A stretch of DNA of 26,918 nt from JANWHF01 sp036276235 (GCA_036276235.1 DATBDZ010000055.1:1-26918); one strand, 5' to 3'; shown: positions 8,562 through 15,955, counted from the first letter of the stretch. Numbers and translations: made by a program. The notes: generated by a model from the letters alone, not told the origin.

Positions 8562-8722
8562 ATTCGTTCGCAACGCGCCGGGCACGTCTACATAACCCAC
8601 CCTTTCACCCACCCGCGCGATCCGCGCATTTTGACTGCATCGAAAATGAATTGTACATGATTGAGTGGCTGGTCGATCCGTTGGATTGGCCTGGCCGCGT
8701 GAGGATCCCTGACAAGGGCTAA

Positions 8723-8845
8723 GCCGCCGCGAGGCGGCGCCGGGACGCGAATGCGTGCCGGCTCATCGGTCGGCGTTTGACACCTGTCGCGTGACGCCGA
8801 GCCGGTGATGCGCAAAACGTCCGATCCGCCGGATTTTCCGGCGGA
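8723..8845 (+). other. Cluster of three strong hairpins; possible structured leader RNA
   Basis: Hairpin 1 has stem GCCGCC/GGCGGC (8723-8738) closed by a GCGA (GNRA) tetraloop. Hairpin 2 has outer CCGGCT/AGCCGG (8758-8763 with 8800-8805) and inner CGGCGT/ACGCCG (8771-8776 with 8794-8799), with a one-sided bulge on the 5' side. Hairpin 3 is a perfect 9-bp TCCGCCGGA/TCCGGCGGA stem with a 3-base loop (8825-8845). Flanking bases ACAAGGGCTAA and GGGACGCGAA resemble parts of the c-di-GMP-I riboswitch, but the closing pairs do not fit, so no riboswitch class is assigned. The function is unknown. Confidence 0.35.
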
Positions 8846-9170
8846 CGGCGGGCGTTGCCGAAAGGATGCTCGTGATTGCTCCCTGCCTCGATGGGCGCCC
8901 TCGCCCGCCTGGTTTGCGCAGTTCACGGTTTCTTATCGGTCCTCCTTGTAGCAGGAATTTGCCGCACGTCTGTCCGCACAGGCGGCACAGCTTCATGCGC
9001 GGCAAAGCTTTCGTTCAGCACGATTAAGTCGGCGTGTGCCGCCGTCGATGCTGAAATGGGAGCACGGCGCCGAAGGAAGATGCCTTGGCACTCCTCTGCA
9101 CCGTCTGTCCGCAGTCCAAAGACAAAACTCGCGGCTCGATTATGGGCCCGACAACACAGGAGGCATTGCA

Positions 9171-9665
9171 ATGAAGGCCCGTCTCAACCGCAAAGGATTC
9201 ACGCTGATCGAAATTTTGATCGTCGTAATCATCCTCGGCATTCTCGCGGCGATCGTCATCCCGCAGTTCAGCAGCGCCAGCAACGATGCTCGCAAGAGCA
9301 GCCTGGCCAGCACCGCCCAGACCATGCGCAGCCAGATCGCGCTTTATCGCCTGCAGCACAATGACGTGCTCCCCGGCGCCGGCGCTTCGGGCTTCGCCAG
9401 CGCGTCGTTCTGGACACAGATGACGACCAAGACCGACGCGACCGGCGCTGCCTACACCGGCACCTCGCTCTCGGGCCCGTTTGGTCCGTATATGCAGACC
9501 ACGCCGGTCAACCCGCTCGCTGCCGCTCAGAGCTGGCAGAGCACGGTGACCGATGGCTCTGCCGCCACGACGTTGTCGACCGCCACCGGTTTTGTCTACG
9601 ACTACACCGGCGGCACCGGCAACTTCTGGGGCACGGACGCGACCGGCAAGACGATCATCCCCTAA
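9171..9665 (+). CDS. Type IV pilin-like / pseudopilin protein 1
   Basis: A 164-residue prepilin. The basic leader MKARLNRKG is followed by FTLIEIL, the class III signal cut by prepilin peptidase after G9; Glu at mature position 5 is present. A single hydrophobic helix (residues 10-32) leads to a globular domain rich in Ser, Thr, Gly and Ala. The ATG at 9171 is chosen over a longer upstream frame because AGGAGG lies 7 bases before it and the leader then has normal length. The mature protein is exported and assembled in, or initiates, a pilus or type II secretion-like filament. The head domain resembles short GspG-like pseudopilins, but calcium-site residues could not be confirmed. A strong hairpin follows the stop, so this gene may be expressed at a different level from the genes after it. 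Confidence 0.9.
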   Translation: MKARLNRKGFTLIEILIVVIILGILAAIVIPQFSSASNDARKSSLASTAQTMRSQIALYRLQHNDVLPGAGASGFASASFWTQMTTKTDATGAAYTGTSLSGPFGPYMQTTPVNPLAAAQSWQSTVTDGSAATTLSTATGFVYDYTGGTGNFWGTDATGKTIIP

Positions 9666-9692
9666 GTCGCAGTGAAAGCGATTTGAACTAAT

Positions 9693-9723
9693 CCGGCCGG
9701 CGGCTTCGTCAGCCGCCGACCGG
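9693..9723 (+). terminator. Strong GC hairpin after pilin gene 1
   Basis: CGGCGGCT at 9698-9705 pairs with AGCCGCCG at 9711-9718 around a TCGTC loop, and an outer CCGG/CCGG pairing extends it after one mismatch. It begins 28 bases after the stop codon. No T-run follows, so it may be an attenuator or 3'-end stabiliser and not a classical terminator. Confidence 0.55.
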
Positions 9724-9752
9724 CTTGAATGGATTTGTCGAATAAGTAGTGG

Positions 9753-9859
9753 GACGGAATAAGAAGTCAGACGGAATATGTAGTCAGCAGGCAGAAAATA
9801 CAGGAACCAGAATCTGATTTCTGACTACTGATTATCTCTGCCTGCTCATTCGCTCTGAC
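9753..9859. repeat. 17-base direct repeat with an imperfect inverted partner
   Basis: GACGGAATAAGAAGTCA (9753-9769) is followed directly by a second 17-base copy with two changes (9770-9786). Downstream, the words CTGACTAC (about 9821) and TCTGCCTGCTCATT (9837-9850) plus TCTGACT are partial reverse complements of the left side, so the 5' leader of pilin gene 2 can fold on itself. It resembles the heptamer inverted arrays elsewhere in the window but has a 17-base period. Confidence 0.6.
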
Positions 9860-9877
9860 TCCCGCGAGGGTTCGCAA

Positions 9878-10402
9878 ATGATGAACCGAAGACTACGGCA
9901 AACGCGACACGCCTTCACGCTGATCGAGATTCTGATCGTCGTGGTGATTCTCGGCGTGCTCGCCGCCATCATCGTGCCGCAGTTTACCAGTGCCTCTCAC
10001 GAGGCGCGCGAGAGCACGCTGAAGGACTGCCTGCGATATCTCCGCACGCAGATGGTGGTCTTCAAGGCGCAGCATCGCGATGTGGCTCCGGGGTTCCCCA
10101 ATTGCGATCCTTCCCAGACTCCGGACCAGACGACGTTTATCACTCAGATGACGCTCTGCTCGGATGAGCTGGGCAACGGCAACAGCGTGCCAACCGACGT
10201 ATTTCACTACGGCCCGTATCTGAGCCAGATGCCGGCCAATCCGGTTAATGCGTTGCCGGGCATCCTGGTTGTTAACGCGCCGGTGATGCCCGCGCCCGAT
10301 CCGTCGCAGCCTTATGGATGGATCTATAATGCGCAAACGATGGAGATCATTCCAAATCTCACCGGCAAGGACAGCGGCGGGATGTTGTACAGCAGTTACT
10401 AG
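9878..10402 (+). CDS. Type IV pilin-like / pseudopilin protein 2
   Basis: A 174-residue prepilin with leader MMNRRLRQTRHA followed by FTLIEILIVVVILGVLAAI. The residue before the cleavage point is Ala (A12) instead of the usual Gly; prepilin peptidases tolerate Ala, often with lower efficiency. Glu5 of the mature protein is kept. The head domain has two cysteines (in NCDP and LCSD, about 30 residues apart) that could form a disulphide. The start has two adjacent ATGs (9878, 9881) with GAGGG about 8 bases upstream. It is homologous to protein 1 over the first 60 or so residues (FTLIE helix, then PQF.SAS..AR.S.L), so the two are likely paralogues in one filament. Confidence 0.9.
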   Translation: MMNRRLRQTRHAFTLIEILIVVVILGVLAAIIVPQFTSASHEARESTLKDCLRYLRTQMVVFKAQHRDVAPGFPNCDPSQTPDQTTFITQMTLCSDELGNGNSVPTDVFHYGPYLSQMPANPVNALPGILVVNAPVMPAPDPSQPYGWIYNAQTMEIIPNLTGKDSGGMLYSSY

Positions 10403-10437
10403 AAGTCTTTGAGAGTACCTTGATTTTGGGAGTTGCC

Positions 10438-10680
10438 ATGAAGACTGAAAAGATGCTCGTTGTTGTGATCGTTTTGCAGGCCCTGATTCTGCTGGGACAG
10501 TGGACGGGTGTTCCCGCGGCCACGCCCGCGCAGGCGCAGAGCTTCAACCCCAGCGAGCGCCAACTGGCCATCCTGGATGAAGCCAAGCAGACCAACGCGC
10601 GGCTCGACAAGCTCATCTCCTTCCTTCAGAGCGGCGACATGGTGGTGAAGGTTGCCAAGCCTGAAGAAGAGAAGAAGTAG
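10438..10680 (+). CDS. Small exported protein of the pilus locus (unknown function)
   Basis: An 80-residue protein not recognised as any family. Residues 6-24 are a hydrophobic segment (LVVVIVLQALILLGQW) after a short charged N-terminus, followed by an ATPAQAQ stretch that could be a signal-peptidase site after AQA (about residue 34). The rest is a charged, probably helical segment (ERQLAILDEAKQTNARLDKL) ending in a Lys/Glu tail. It starts at the ATG at 10438 because GGGAG lies 7 bases upstream; a TTG-initiated extension of six codons is less likely. Lying between two prepilin genes with short gaps, it is probably co-expressed and may be a periplasmic accessory or coiled-coil partner of the pilus machinery. 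Confidence 0.7.
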   Translation: MKTEKMLVVVIVLQALILLGQWTGVPAATPAQAQSFNPSERQLAILDEAKQTNARLDKLISFLQSGDMVVKVAKPEEEKK

Positions 10681-10688
10681 TCGTACTC

Positions 10689-10716
10689 AGTGAAGAACAA
10701 AGAGTGAAGCATGAAG
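10689..10716. repeat. Four exact-phase heptamers overlapping a start codon
   Basis: Four 7-base units fit NNNRAAG: AGTGAAG at 10689 and 10703, a variant between them, and CATGAAG at 10710. The ATG of pilin-like gene 3 (10711) lies inside the last unit, so the repeat supplies the translation initiation region. Confidence 0.65.
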
Positions 10717-11262
10717 AATGTTTCCCAACATCTTCGCACGGTTCTTCGTCGGCCGCGCTTGCGCGGGTTTACGCTGATTGAGATCCTCGTGGTCGTGGTG
10801 ATCCTGGGGATCATGTCGGCGGTGATCCTGCCGCAACTGGGAACGCGCGACGATCTTTCGGCGGCATCGGCGGCGCGCACGCTGATGGCGGACCTGCTCT
10901 ACGCGCAGAACCGCGCCATAACGCTGCAGCAATATCACTACATCGTCTTCGATACGACCAACAAGAAGTACACGATCTATACCGGGACGTCCGCCGGCCC
11001 GACGACGGTCATCCCGCATCCGCTGACCAACGCCAACTATCAGCAGGTGTTTGGCGTCGCTCCGCTGACCAAAGTCAGCTTTGGCACCGTCAGCTTTGAT
11101 GGACAGACGACGCTGGGATTTGATGAGCTGGGCGTTCCGTATTCCTACTCCGCGAGCACGGGCAAGGCAGTGCTTAATGCCGGGTCGGTGGTCGTGCAGT
11201 GCAACGCCAACAAGATGACGCTCACGATCAAGCCTTATAGCGGGGAGATTTTGATTCAGTAA
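10711..11262 (+). CDS. GspH/FimT-like pseudopilin
   Basis: A 183-residue minor pseudopilin. A long basic leader ends RLRG, with the prepilin peptidase site after G19 and FTLIEILVVVVILGIMSAVI next; Glu24 is mature position 5. The following ARTLMADLLYAQNRAI is typical of GspH/FimT proteins, and a beta-rich C-terminal domain with regularly spaced Thr/Tyr/Val strands follows. Minor pseudopilins of this type prime filament assembly at the tip. Its stop and the next gene's start overlap as TAATG (11260-11264), which indicates translational coupling to pilM. The ribosome binding site is weak and lies within a heptamer repeat. Confidence 0.88.
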   Translation: MKNVSQHLRTVLRRPRLRGFTLIEILVVVVILGIMSAVILPQLGTRDDLSAASAARTLMADLLYAQNRAITLQQYHYIVFDTTNKKYTIYTGTSAGPTTVIPHPLTNANYQQVFGVAPLTKVSFGTVSFDGQTTLGFDELGVPYSYSASTGKAVLNAGSVVVQCNANKMTLTIKPYSGEILIQ

Positions 11263-12350
11263 TGCTATTCGCCCGTCGCCAGGCTCGCCCGATTGGATTG
11301 GACATCGGGCACGACAGCATCAAGATGCTGCAACTGAGCGCGCCCGGCAAACCGCTTGCCGTCGCCGCCGCGGCACGGCGCGCGCTTCCTGCCCGAGTCC
11401 CATCCACGACGGGCGCTGCGCTGGCGGATGTCTTGCGGCAAATGCTCGTCGATGCGCCATTTGTCGGCCGGCGCGTCGCCGCCGCGCTTCCCTCCGAGAT
11501 TGTCCACACCCGAACGCTGCGAGTTCCGATCGATGCCGACGAGGCGATCGATACATCTTTCGCGCATGCCGACGGCCTCTTTCCATTTGATCTCAACGAA
11601 GCGACCGTTCGATCTCTCTCGACAACGCTAAAACATCCCGGCCGCGCGGCTTTTCGCGAGGTGATTCTCTTCGCCACCCGCAACTGCGAAGTCGAGGCTT
11701 ATCTGGCCGAGCTGCGCGCTGCGGGATTGACGATCGATTCATTGCAGATCAATCCACTTGCCGCCTACCGCGCCGCCGAGCGATTTGTCGAATTCGGCGA
11801 AATCCTCGCGATGCTCGATCTTGGCGCGGCGCGAAGCACCCTTGTGATCGGGCGCGGATCATCCGTCGAATTCGTCCGCTCGATCGAGATCGGCGGCCGC
11901 CATGTCGAGCAGGCGATCGGGCATAAGCTCGGCTTGGATGAATCAGAAGTTCGGCAGCTGCGCCGACGGTTGGCGCAGTCGGCCAATCGCTCGTCGCCGA
12001 GATCGGATCCGGTTGCCAGCGCCGTCTTCGACGCCACACGCGGCTTGGCAGAGCATCTGGCCCAGCAGATCGCGATGTGCCTTCGTTATCATGCAATCAC
12101 CTTCCGTGGCCAGCGGCCGACTCGCTTGGCAGTTGTCGGCGGCCAGGCGACCGATCCCCATCTTCAACACGCCCTGAGCTGCGCGACCGCGCTGCAGATT
12201 GAGCCAATTAACCTGCTCGAAGGAATCGACACACGGCACATGCGTCCGCTCGACGCAGAGCCGCCGGCAGGGCAGTGGGGGGCGTGCCTCGGAATGATCC
12301 CTACCGCGCGCGTCGCCGGCGCACGGCCGGCTATCCGCGCTGCGGCGTAA
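11262..12350 (+). CDS. pilM: PilM-like actin-fold protein
   Basis: A 362-residue cytoplasmic protein of the PilM/FtsA-like actin fold. Visible elements are the phosphate-1 loop IGLDIGHDSIKMLQL (about 11-25), the phosphate-2 region MLDLGAARSTLVIGRG (about 185-200), the GGRHVEQAIGHKLGLDESE segment (about 211-229), and the adenosine-site LAVVGGQA (about 289-296). PilM normally recruits the PilN-PilO-PilP inner-membrane complex and links the pilus motors to the filament. No pilN, pilO, secretin, ATPase or peptidase gene follows; the next gene is a phosphatase after 136 bp. The partners must be encoded elsewhere or be replaced. It overlaps the preceding pseudopilin gene by one base, so they are probably translated together. 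Confidence 0.88.
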   Translation: MLFARRQARPIGLDIGHDSIKMLQLSAPGKPLAVAAAARRALPARVPSTTGAALADVLRQMLVDAPFVGRRVAAALPSEIVHTRTLRVPIDADEAIDTSFAHADGLFPFDLNEATVRSLSTTLKHPGRAAFREVILFATRNCEVEAYLAELRAAGLTIDSLQINPLAAYRAAERFVEFGEILAMLDLGAARSTLVIGRGSSVEFVRSIEIGGRHVEQAIGHKLGLDESEVRQLRRRLAQSANRSSPRSDPVASAVFDATRGLAEHLAQQIAMCLRYHAITFRGQRPTRLAVVGGQATDPHLQHALSCATALQIEPINLLEGIDTRHMRPLDAEPPAGQWGACLGMIPTARVAGARPAIRAAA

Positions 12351-12399
12351 CTCGCGGCCGATTGAAACACGGATCGCAGTAAGATTCCCACGCGATCAT

Positions 12400-12422
12400 C
12401 ACGTTCCACGTTTCCACGCTTC
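12400..12422. repeat. Short CACGTTTC-type tandem repeat, period 7-8
   Basis: Three units CACGTTC, CACGTTTC and CACGCTTC follow one another in the pilM-phosphatase gap. The word is the reverse complement of the GAAACGTG units at 25432-25455, so the two loci share a repeat family in opposite orientation. Confidence 0.6.
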
Positions 12423-12486
12423 ATCGACACATCCGAACCCTCGCCTCCTGCGTATCATTGCGGTACTCTTCTGCCGAAAGCATCTC

Positions 12487-13440
12487 ATGGCCCAATCGCA
12501 GCTCATGCAGTGCATGGAAGTGTGGGGCGGCAACCAGCCGGTGGATTGCGGCGTTGTCATGTCCGGCCTGGATGCGTGGGTCTACTGTAAGCCTTACGGG
12601 GCCGCATCGGCCGGCGGCGATGTTTACTACGTCAGCTCCTGCGCAACGGGACGAATCACGCGATTGCTCGTTGCCGACGTTAGCGGGCATGGCGATCAGG
12701 TCAGCGAGCTGGCGGGCAACCTGCGGCACATGATGCGCCGCTTCGTCAACTATCTCGATCAATCCCGTTTTGTCGGCGAGATGAATCGCCAATTCACCGA
12801 ACATTCCAAGCTCGGCAACTTTGCGACGGCGGTCGTGACGACGTTTTTCGCGCCGACGAATCATCTCTCGCTTTGCAACGCCGGACACCCGCCGCCTTTG
12901 CTCTATCGGGCGGCGACCAAGAAATGGTCCTTCCTCGAACCGAGCGGACCGGCGTCTGATGATGTTTCGAATATCCCGCTCGGCATCGAAGATTCCTGCA
13001 AGTACGAGCAATTCGACGTGCGCCTGAAAGTCGGTGATCTGGTGCTCTGCTATACCGATTGCCTGCCGGAATCGAAGGGCGCCGATGGAGAGTTGCTCGG
13101 CCAGGAAGGATTGCTGAAGGTCGCGCAAACTATTTCGGGCAGCGACGCGCCGGCGGTGATCAACGCACTTCTTAAAGCGGTTGCTGATCATCATGGCGGA
13201 AATCTTCAGGGGGACGATGTGACGATCTTGCTGTTTCGTCCCAATGGGCTAGCGCCGCGGCCGCCTTTCCATAAGCGATTGCTGGCGCCGTTTCGGCTAG
13301 GCGGCGCGATTATCAATTCGCTGCGACCGGGCGGGCCGCCGGTTCCCTGGCCGGATTTCAGCATCGCCAACCTGGGCGGTGCGCTGTTTGGGCCATTGAA
13401 TCGTTTTTATCGGCGCGAGCGGAGCGCGACGGATGTGTAA
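12487..13440 (+). CDS. SpoIIE-type PP2C serine/threonine phosphatase
   Basis: A 317-residue metal-dependent protein phosphatase. PPM motifs are present in order: GGD at 43-45, VADVSGHG at 62-69 with metal ligand D64, AVVTTFFAP near 115-123, NAGHPPPLLY at 131-140, CYTDCLPES at 188-196 with D191, and QGDDVTILLF at 241-250 with D243/D244. Such enzymes usually dephosphorylate anti-sigma-factor antagonists or other partner-switch proteins. There is no N-terminal sensor domain, so it is presumably controlled by partners. A C-terminal extension of about 65 residues, rich in Pro, Gly and basic residues (from about 253), is not part of the PP2C fold and was not recognised. The ATG has only a weak GAAAG upstream. 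The stop directly abuts the stop of convergent polX, with no spacer. Confidence 0.9.
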   Translation: MAQSQLMQCMEVWGGNQPVDCGVVMSGLDAWVYCKPYGAASAGGDVYYVSSCATGRITRLLVADVSGHGDQVSELAGNLRHMMRRFVNYLDQSRFVGEMNRQFTEHSKLGNFATAVVTTFFAPTNHLSLCNAGHPPPLLYRAATKKWSFLEPSGPASDDVSNIPLGIEDSCKYEQFDVRLKVGDLVLCYTDCLPESKGADGELLGQEGLLKVAQTISGSDAPAVINALLKAVADHHGGNLQGDDVTILLFRPNGLAPRPPFHKRLLAPFRLGGAIINSLRPGGPPVPWPDFSIANLGGALFGPLNRFYRRERSATDV

Positions 13441-15219
13441 TCACTTCGGCCGTTTCTTGGCGATGAATTTCCTGAGCTGCTCGATCGTCATGCAGTTGAT
13501 GACGTTTTCCTTGGCCGCCCACGCGCGTCGGGCAACAGTCAATCCAAGCGGGAGCTCGCTCAATCCCTCAATTGAGTGCGCGTCAGTATCAATCGCCAGC
13601 ATCGCGCCGCCGGCGATTGCCGCACGCGCGTTGACATCGTTCAAATCCAGCCGCGGATAGCCGGCGTTGATTTCCAGCGCGGTACCATTCGCCGCGGCGG
13701 CGGTGATGATCTTGTGCATATCCAGCGGCAACCCCGCGCGCCGGTTGATCAAGCGCCCCGTCGGATGGCCGACGATATTCACATACGGATTATCGATCGC
13801 GCGCAACAGGCGATCGGTCGCCTTGTCCGTTTCCTGCTTCAGCGCCACATGCGGGCTGGCGACGACGATATCCAACTCCGCCAAAATCTCATCCTCAAAA
13901 TCGAGGTGCCCATCGGCGAGAATATCCACCTCGCAGCCCGCCAGCAGCGTGATCCCTTTAATGCGATCGTTGGCTTTGTGAATGTCTTTGATATGCGCGA
14001 GCAATCGCTTGGCAGTCAGCCCGTTGGCGATTGCCTGGCTCTTGGAGTGATCGGTGATCGCAAGGAACTGATACCCCCGCGCCTTGGCCGCCTCGGCCAT
14101 TTCTTCGATGCTGTTGGCGCCGTCGGAGGCGGTGGTATGCGTATGCAGATCGCCGCGAATATCCGTGATTGAAATAAGGCCGGGGACTTTGTGATCGAGC
14201 GAAAGCTGCACTTCGCCGCGCGCCTCGCGCATTTCCGGCTCGATGTAATCCATTCCAAGAGCCTTATAGACCTCGGCCTCGCTCTTGCTGGCAACCGGTT
14301 TGATCGGCGGCGCTTCGGCGGTCTTCTTGGCGGCGCGATCATAGTCCTTCAGCTTGTACAGGCCCCACTCGTTGAGCGTCATCCCATGATCCTGCGCCAG
14401 GCCGCGAAGCTGGATGTTGTGATCCTTGGAGCCGGTGAAGTAGAGAAGGGCCGCGCCGAAGTTCTCGATTGGCACCATCCGCAGATCGACCTGTAATCCG
14501 CCGACAGTGACGACGCTGGCTTTGGTATTCCCCTGGCCGTTGATCTTCTGCACCTCGGGGAATTTCACGAACTCCGCGGAGACCGCCGCGCCCGCGCTTG
14601 GGTCCTTCAGCGCGCAGATCAAATCCACGTCTCCGACAGTCTCGCGACCGCGCCGCAGGCTGCCGGCGACTTGCACCTGGCTCACTTCCTTGAGCTGCCG
14701 CACGCGCTCGACCAGCGCCAGCGCGATAGGCAGCGCTTCGCCGATCCCCATTCGCTGCGCCGCCTGGGAACGCATTGCGATTCCGTCCTTGATGGCGGCA
14801 ATCTTCTTTTCGCCGATCCCCTTGAGCCCATCGAGAGCGCCGCCGTCGATTGCCTTCACCAGCTCTTCCAGATTGGTGACGTTCCGCTCCTTCCAGAGCA
14901 GCGAAATCGTCTTGGGTCCCAAACCCGGAATATCCAGCAGCGGCAAAAGCCCCGCCGGCACGCTCTGCGCCAGCTCGTCATAATCCGTGCTGCGTCCCGT
15001 CGCGATAAACTCGCGCACGATCTTGCAACTCGACTCGCCAAGCCCCTCCACTTCTTGGATCGAGTCATCCTCGCACATCTTCCGCACATCATTAGGCAAA
15101 TCCCTGATGATGCGGCTCACCTTGGAAAACGCGATCGCCTTAAAGCGATTCTCGCCCTTGATTTCAAGAATGGCCGCCGCCTTGGCGAAAAGGTCCGAGA
15201 GATCCTGGTTGAGGGACAT
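13441..15219 (-). CDS. polX: DNA polymerase/3'-5' exonuclease PolX (family X with PHP domain)
   Basis: A 592-residue PolX. Helix-hairpin-helix segments lie at about 50-65, 94-104 (IPGLGPK) and 130-137 (LKGIGEKK). The polymerase palm has GSLRRG at 186-191, the catalytic aspartates D197 and D199 in GDVDL, and the third carboxylate D245 in VDLR. After a linker at about 295-350 comes a PHP domain with DLHTHT at 357-362, D390-H391, GCE at 428-430, SPH at 455-457, GHP at 484-486 and DTDAH at 544-548, a full set of metal ligands. Bacterial PolX enzymes fill short gaps in base-excision repair and trim 3' ends with the PHP nuclease. All catalytic residues look intact. It starts at the ATG at 15219; no strong Shine-Dalgarno is seen. 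Confidence 0.97.
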   Translation of the reverse strand: MSLNQDLSDLFAKAAAILEIKGENRFKAIAFSKVSRIIRDLPNDVRKMCEDDSIQEVEGLGESSCKIVREFIATGRSTDYDELAQSVPAGLLPLLDIPGLGPKTISLLWKERNVTNLEELVKAIDGGALDGLKGIGEKKIAAIKDGIAMRSQAAQRMGIGEALPIALALVERVRQLKEVSQVQVAGSLRRGRETVGDVDLICALKDPSAGAAVSAEFVKFPEVQKINGQGNTKASVVTVGGLQVDLRMVPIENFGAALLYFTGSKDHNIQLRGLAQDHGMTLNEWGLYKLKDYDRAAKKTAEAPPIKPVASKSEAEVYKALGMDYIEPEMREARGEVQLSLDHKVPGLISITDIRGDLHTHTTASDGANSIEEMAEAAKARGYQFLAITDHSKSQAIANGLTAKRLLAHIKDIHKANDRIKGITLLAGCEVDILADGHLDFEDEILAELDIVVASPHVALKQETDKATDRLLRAIDNPYVNIVGHPTGRLINRRAGLPLDMHKIITAAAANGTALEINAGYPRLDLNDVNARAAIAGGAMLAIDTDAHSIEGLSELPLGLTVARRAWAAKENVINCMTIEQLRKFIAKKRPK

Positions 15220-15341
15220 GGCGGCTATTGTAGATTTTTGAGTGCAAATTGCGATTTGCCGTAGTGCAAGCGAGACTCGGTAATGAATTCAGCGCTTCTG
15301 TTGTATAGAATCGAGAGAACGCAAATGCCCGGAGGTTTGCC

Positions 15342-15569
15342 ATGACCGTCTCAAAGCTCGAGTTGAATGGAAATGCGCTAGAGTATCTGCAGCGTGTTGA
15401 GGAAAGCGGGGAGGAATTGATTATTACCGACAATCAAGTGCCTGTACTGAAGGTCGTATCGCTGAGAAAGCAACGGCCTGCGTCTGAGGTCTTTGCTGAC
15501 GTGCGCGGAAAGGTTAAATATCATGGCGATCTTCTTGAACCGGAAACCAAAGAATGGGGTGAGGAGTGA
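15342..15569 (+). CDS. Phd/YefM-family antitoxin
   Basis: A 75-residue protein with the Phd/YefM plan: an N-terminal DNA-binding domain (about 1-45) containing ELIITDNQVPVLKVV, then a charged C-terminal tail that would wrap the toxin. The start is firm: GGAGG lies 6 bases before the ATG. The stop overlaps the start of the PIN toxin gene by four bases (GTGA), the classic antitoxin-toxin arrangement. It is expected to neutralise the toxin and repress the operon. A TATAGA-like -10 box lies at about 15304-15309, and a small GCAAAT/ATTTGC palindrome at 15244-15259 might be related to control, although it is also close to the polX start. Confidence 0.85.
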   Translation: MTVSKLELNGNALEYLQRVEESGEELIITDNQVPVLKVVSLRKQRPASEVFADVRGKVKYHGDLLEPETKEWGEE

Positions 15570-15955
15570 TTGTTCTTCTGGACACCTGCGCGCTCATCTG
15601 GTGGGCGGTTGATCCCCAAAAGCTGTCACGAACTGCATCCGATTGGTGCGCGAGAATGGAAGCCGAAGGCGGTGCGATCAGCTCGATCTCGATCTGGGAA
15701 ATTGGCACGAAAATTAAGAAGGGGAAGCTCGATATTGGATTGACGATCGAAGAATTCACCGCACGAATCAGACAAACGGGGGCGATCGATATATTACCGG
15801 TAGACGAGAAGATTTGGATTGCGAGCCTTGCATTGCAATGGCCGCATACCGATCCGGTTGATCGGGTCATCGTTGCGACGGCAGCGCTCCGAGCATTGCC
15901 GCTGCTCACGACGGATCGGGAAATTCACTCATTCTACCCAAAGACGGTCTGGTAA
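15566..15955 (+). CDS. vapC: VapC-type PIN-domain toxin
   Basis: A 129-residue single PIN domain of normal VapC length. The acidic active-site residues are visible: D6 in LLDTCAL, E45 in SIWEIG, D96 and D99 in HTDPVDR, and D117 in TTDREI. VapC toxins are Mg-dependent ribonucleases that cut tRNA or rRNA when released from the antitoxin. The start is GTG at 15566, overlapping the antitoxin stop, with GGGGTGAGG just upstream as ribosome binding site. The last 27 bases overlap the 3' end of the exonuclease-WYL gene on the opposite strand, so transcripts of the two genes are complementary there. All catalytic residues appear intact. The target RNA is unknown. Confidence 0.9.
   Translation: MIVLLDTCALIWWAVDPQKLSRTASDWCARMEAEGGAISSISIWEIGTKIKKGKLDIGLTIEEFTARIRQTGAIDILPVDEKIWIASLALQWPHTDPVDRVIVATAALRALPLLTTDREIHSFYPKTVW

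Larger units (their letters stand above)
8474..9170. other. 697-bp non-coding region between cyclase and first pilin gene
   Basis: No open frame here looks like a real protein: the candidates on either strand are Arg/Pro/Gly-rich, lack recognisable domains and have no supporting ribosome binding site. The region begins with a heptamer-based inverted repeat (8490-8561), then has three strong hairpins (8723-8845). The last 300 bases show nothing recognisable until AGGAGG, the ribosome binding site of the pilin gene, at about 9158-9163. Confidence 0.6.

Noticed and set aside
8716..8811. Possible c-di-GMP-I (GEMM) riboswitch
   Set aside because: ACAAGGGCTAA and GGGACGCGAA look similar to the family blocks and a GNRA hairpin lies between them, but five extra bases separate the hairpin from GGGACGC and the GGC/GCC closing pairs fail, so it is kept only as an unassigned structured region.
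8588..8926. 112-codon open frame on the minus strand in the long non-coding region
   Set aside because: Its composition (Arg, Pro, Gly), lack of start signal and overlap with hairpins argue against a gene.
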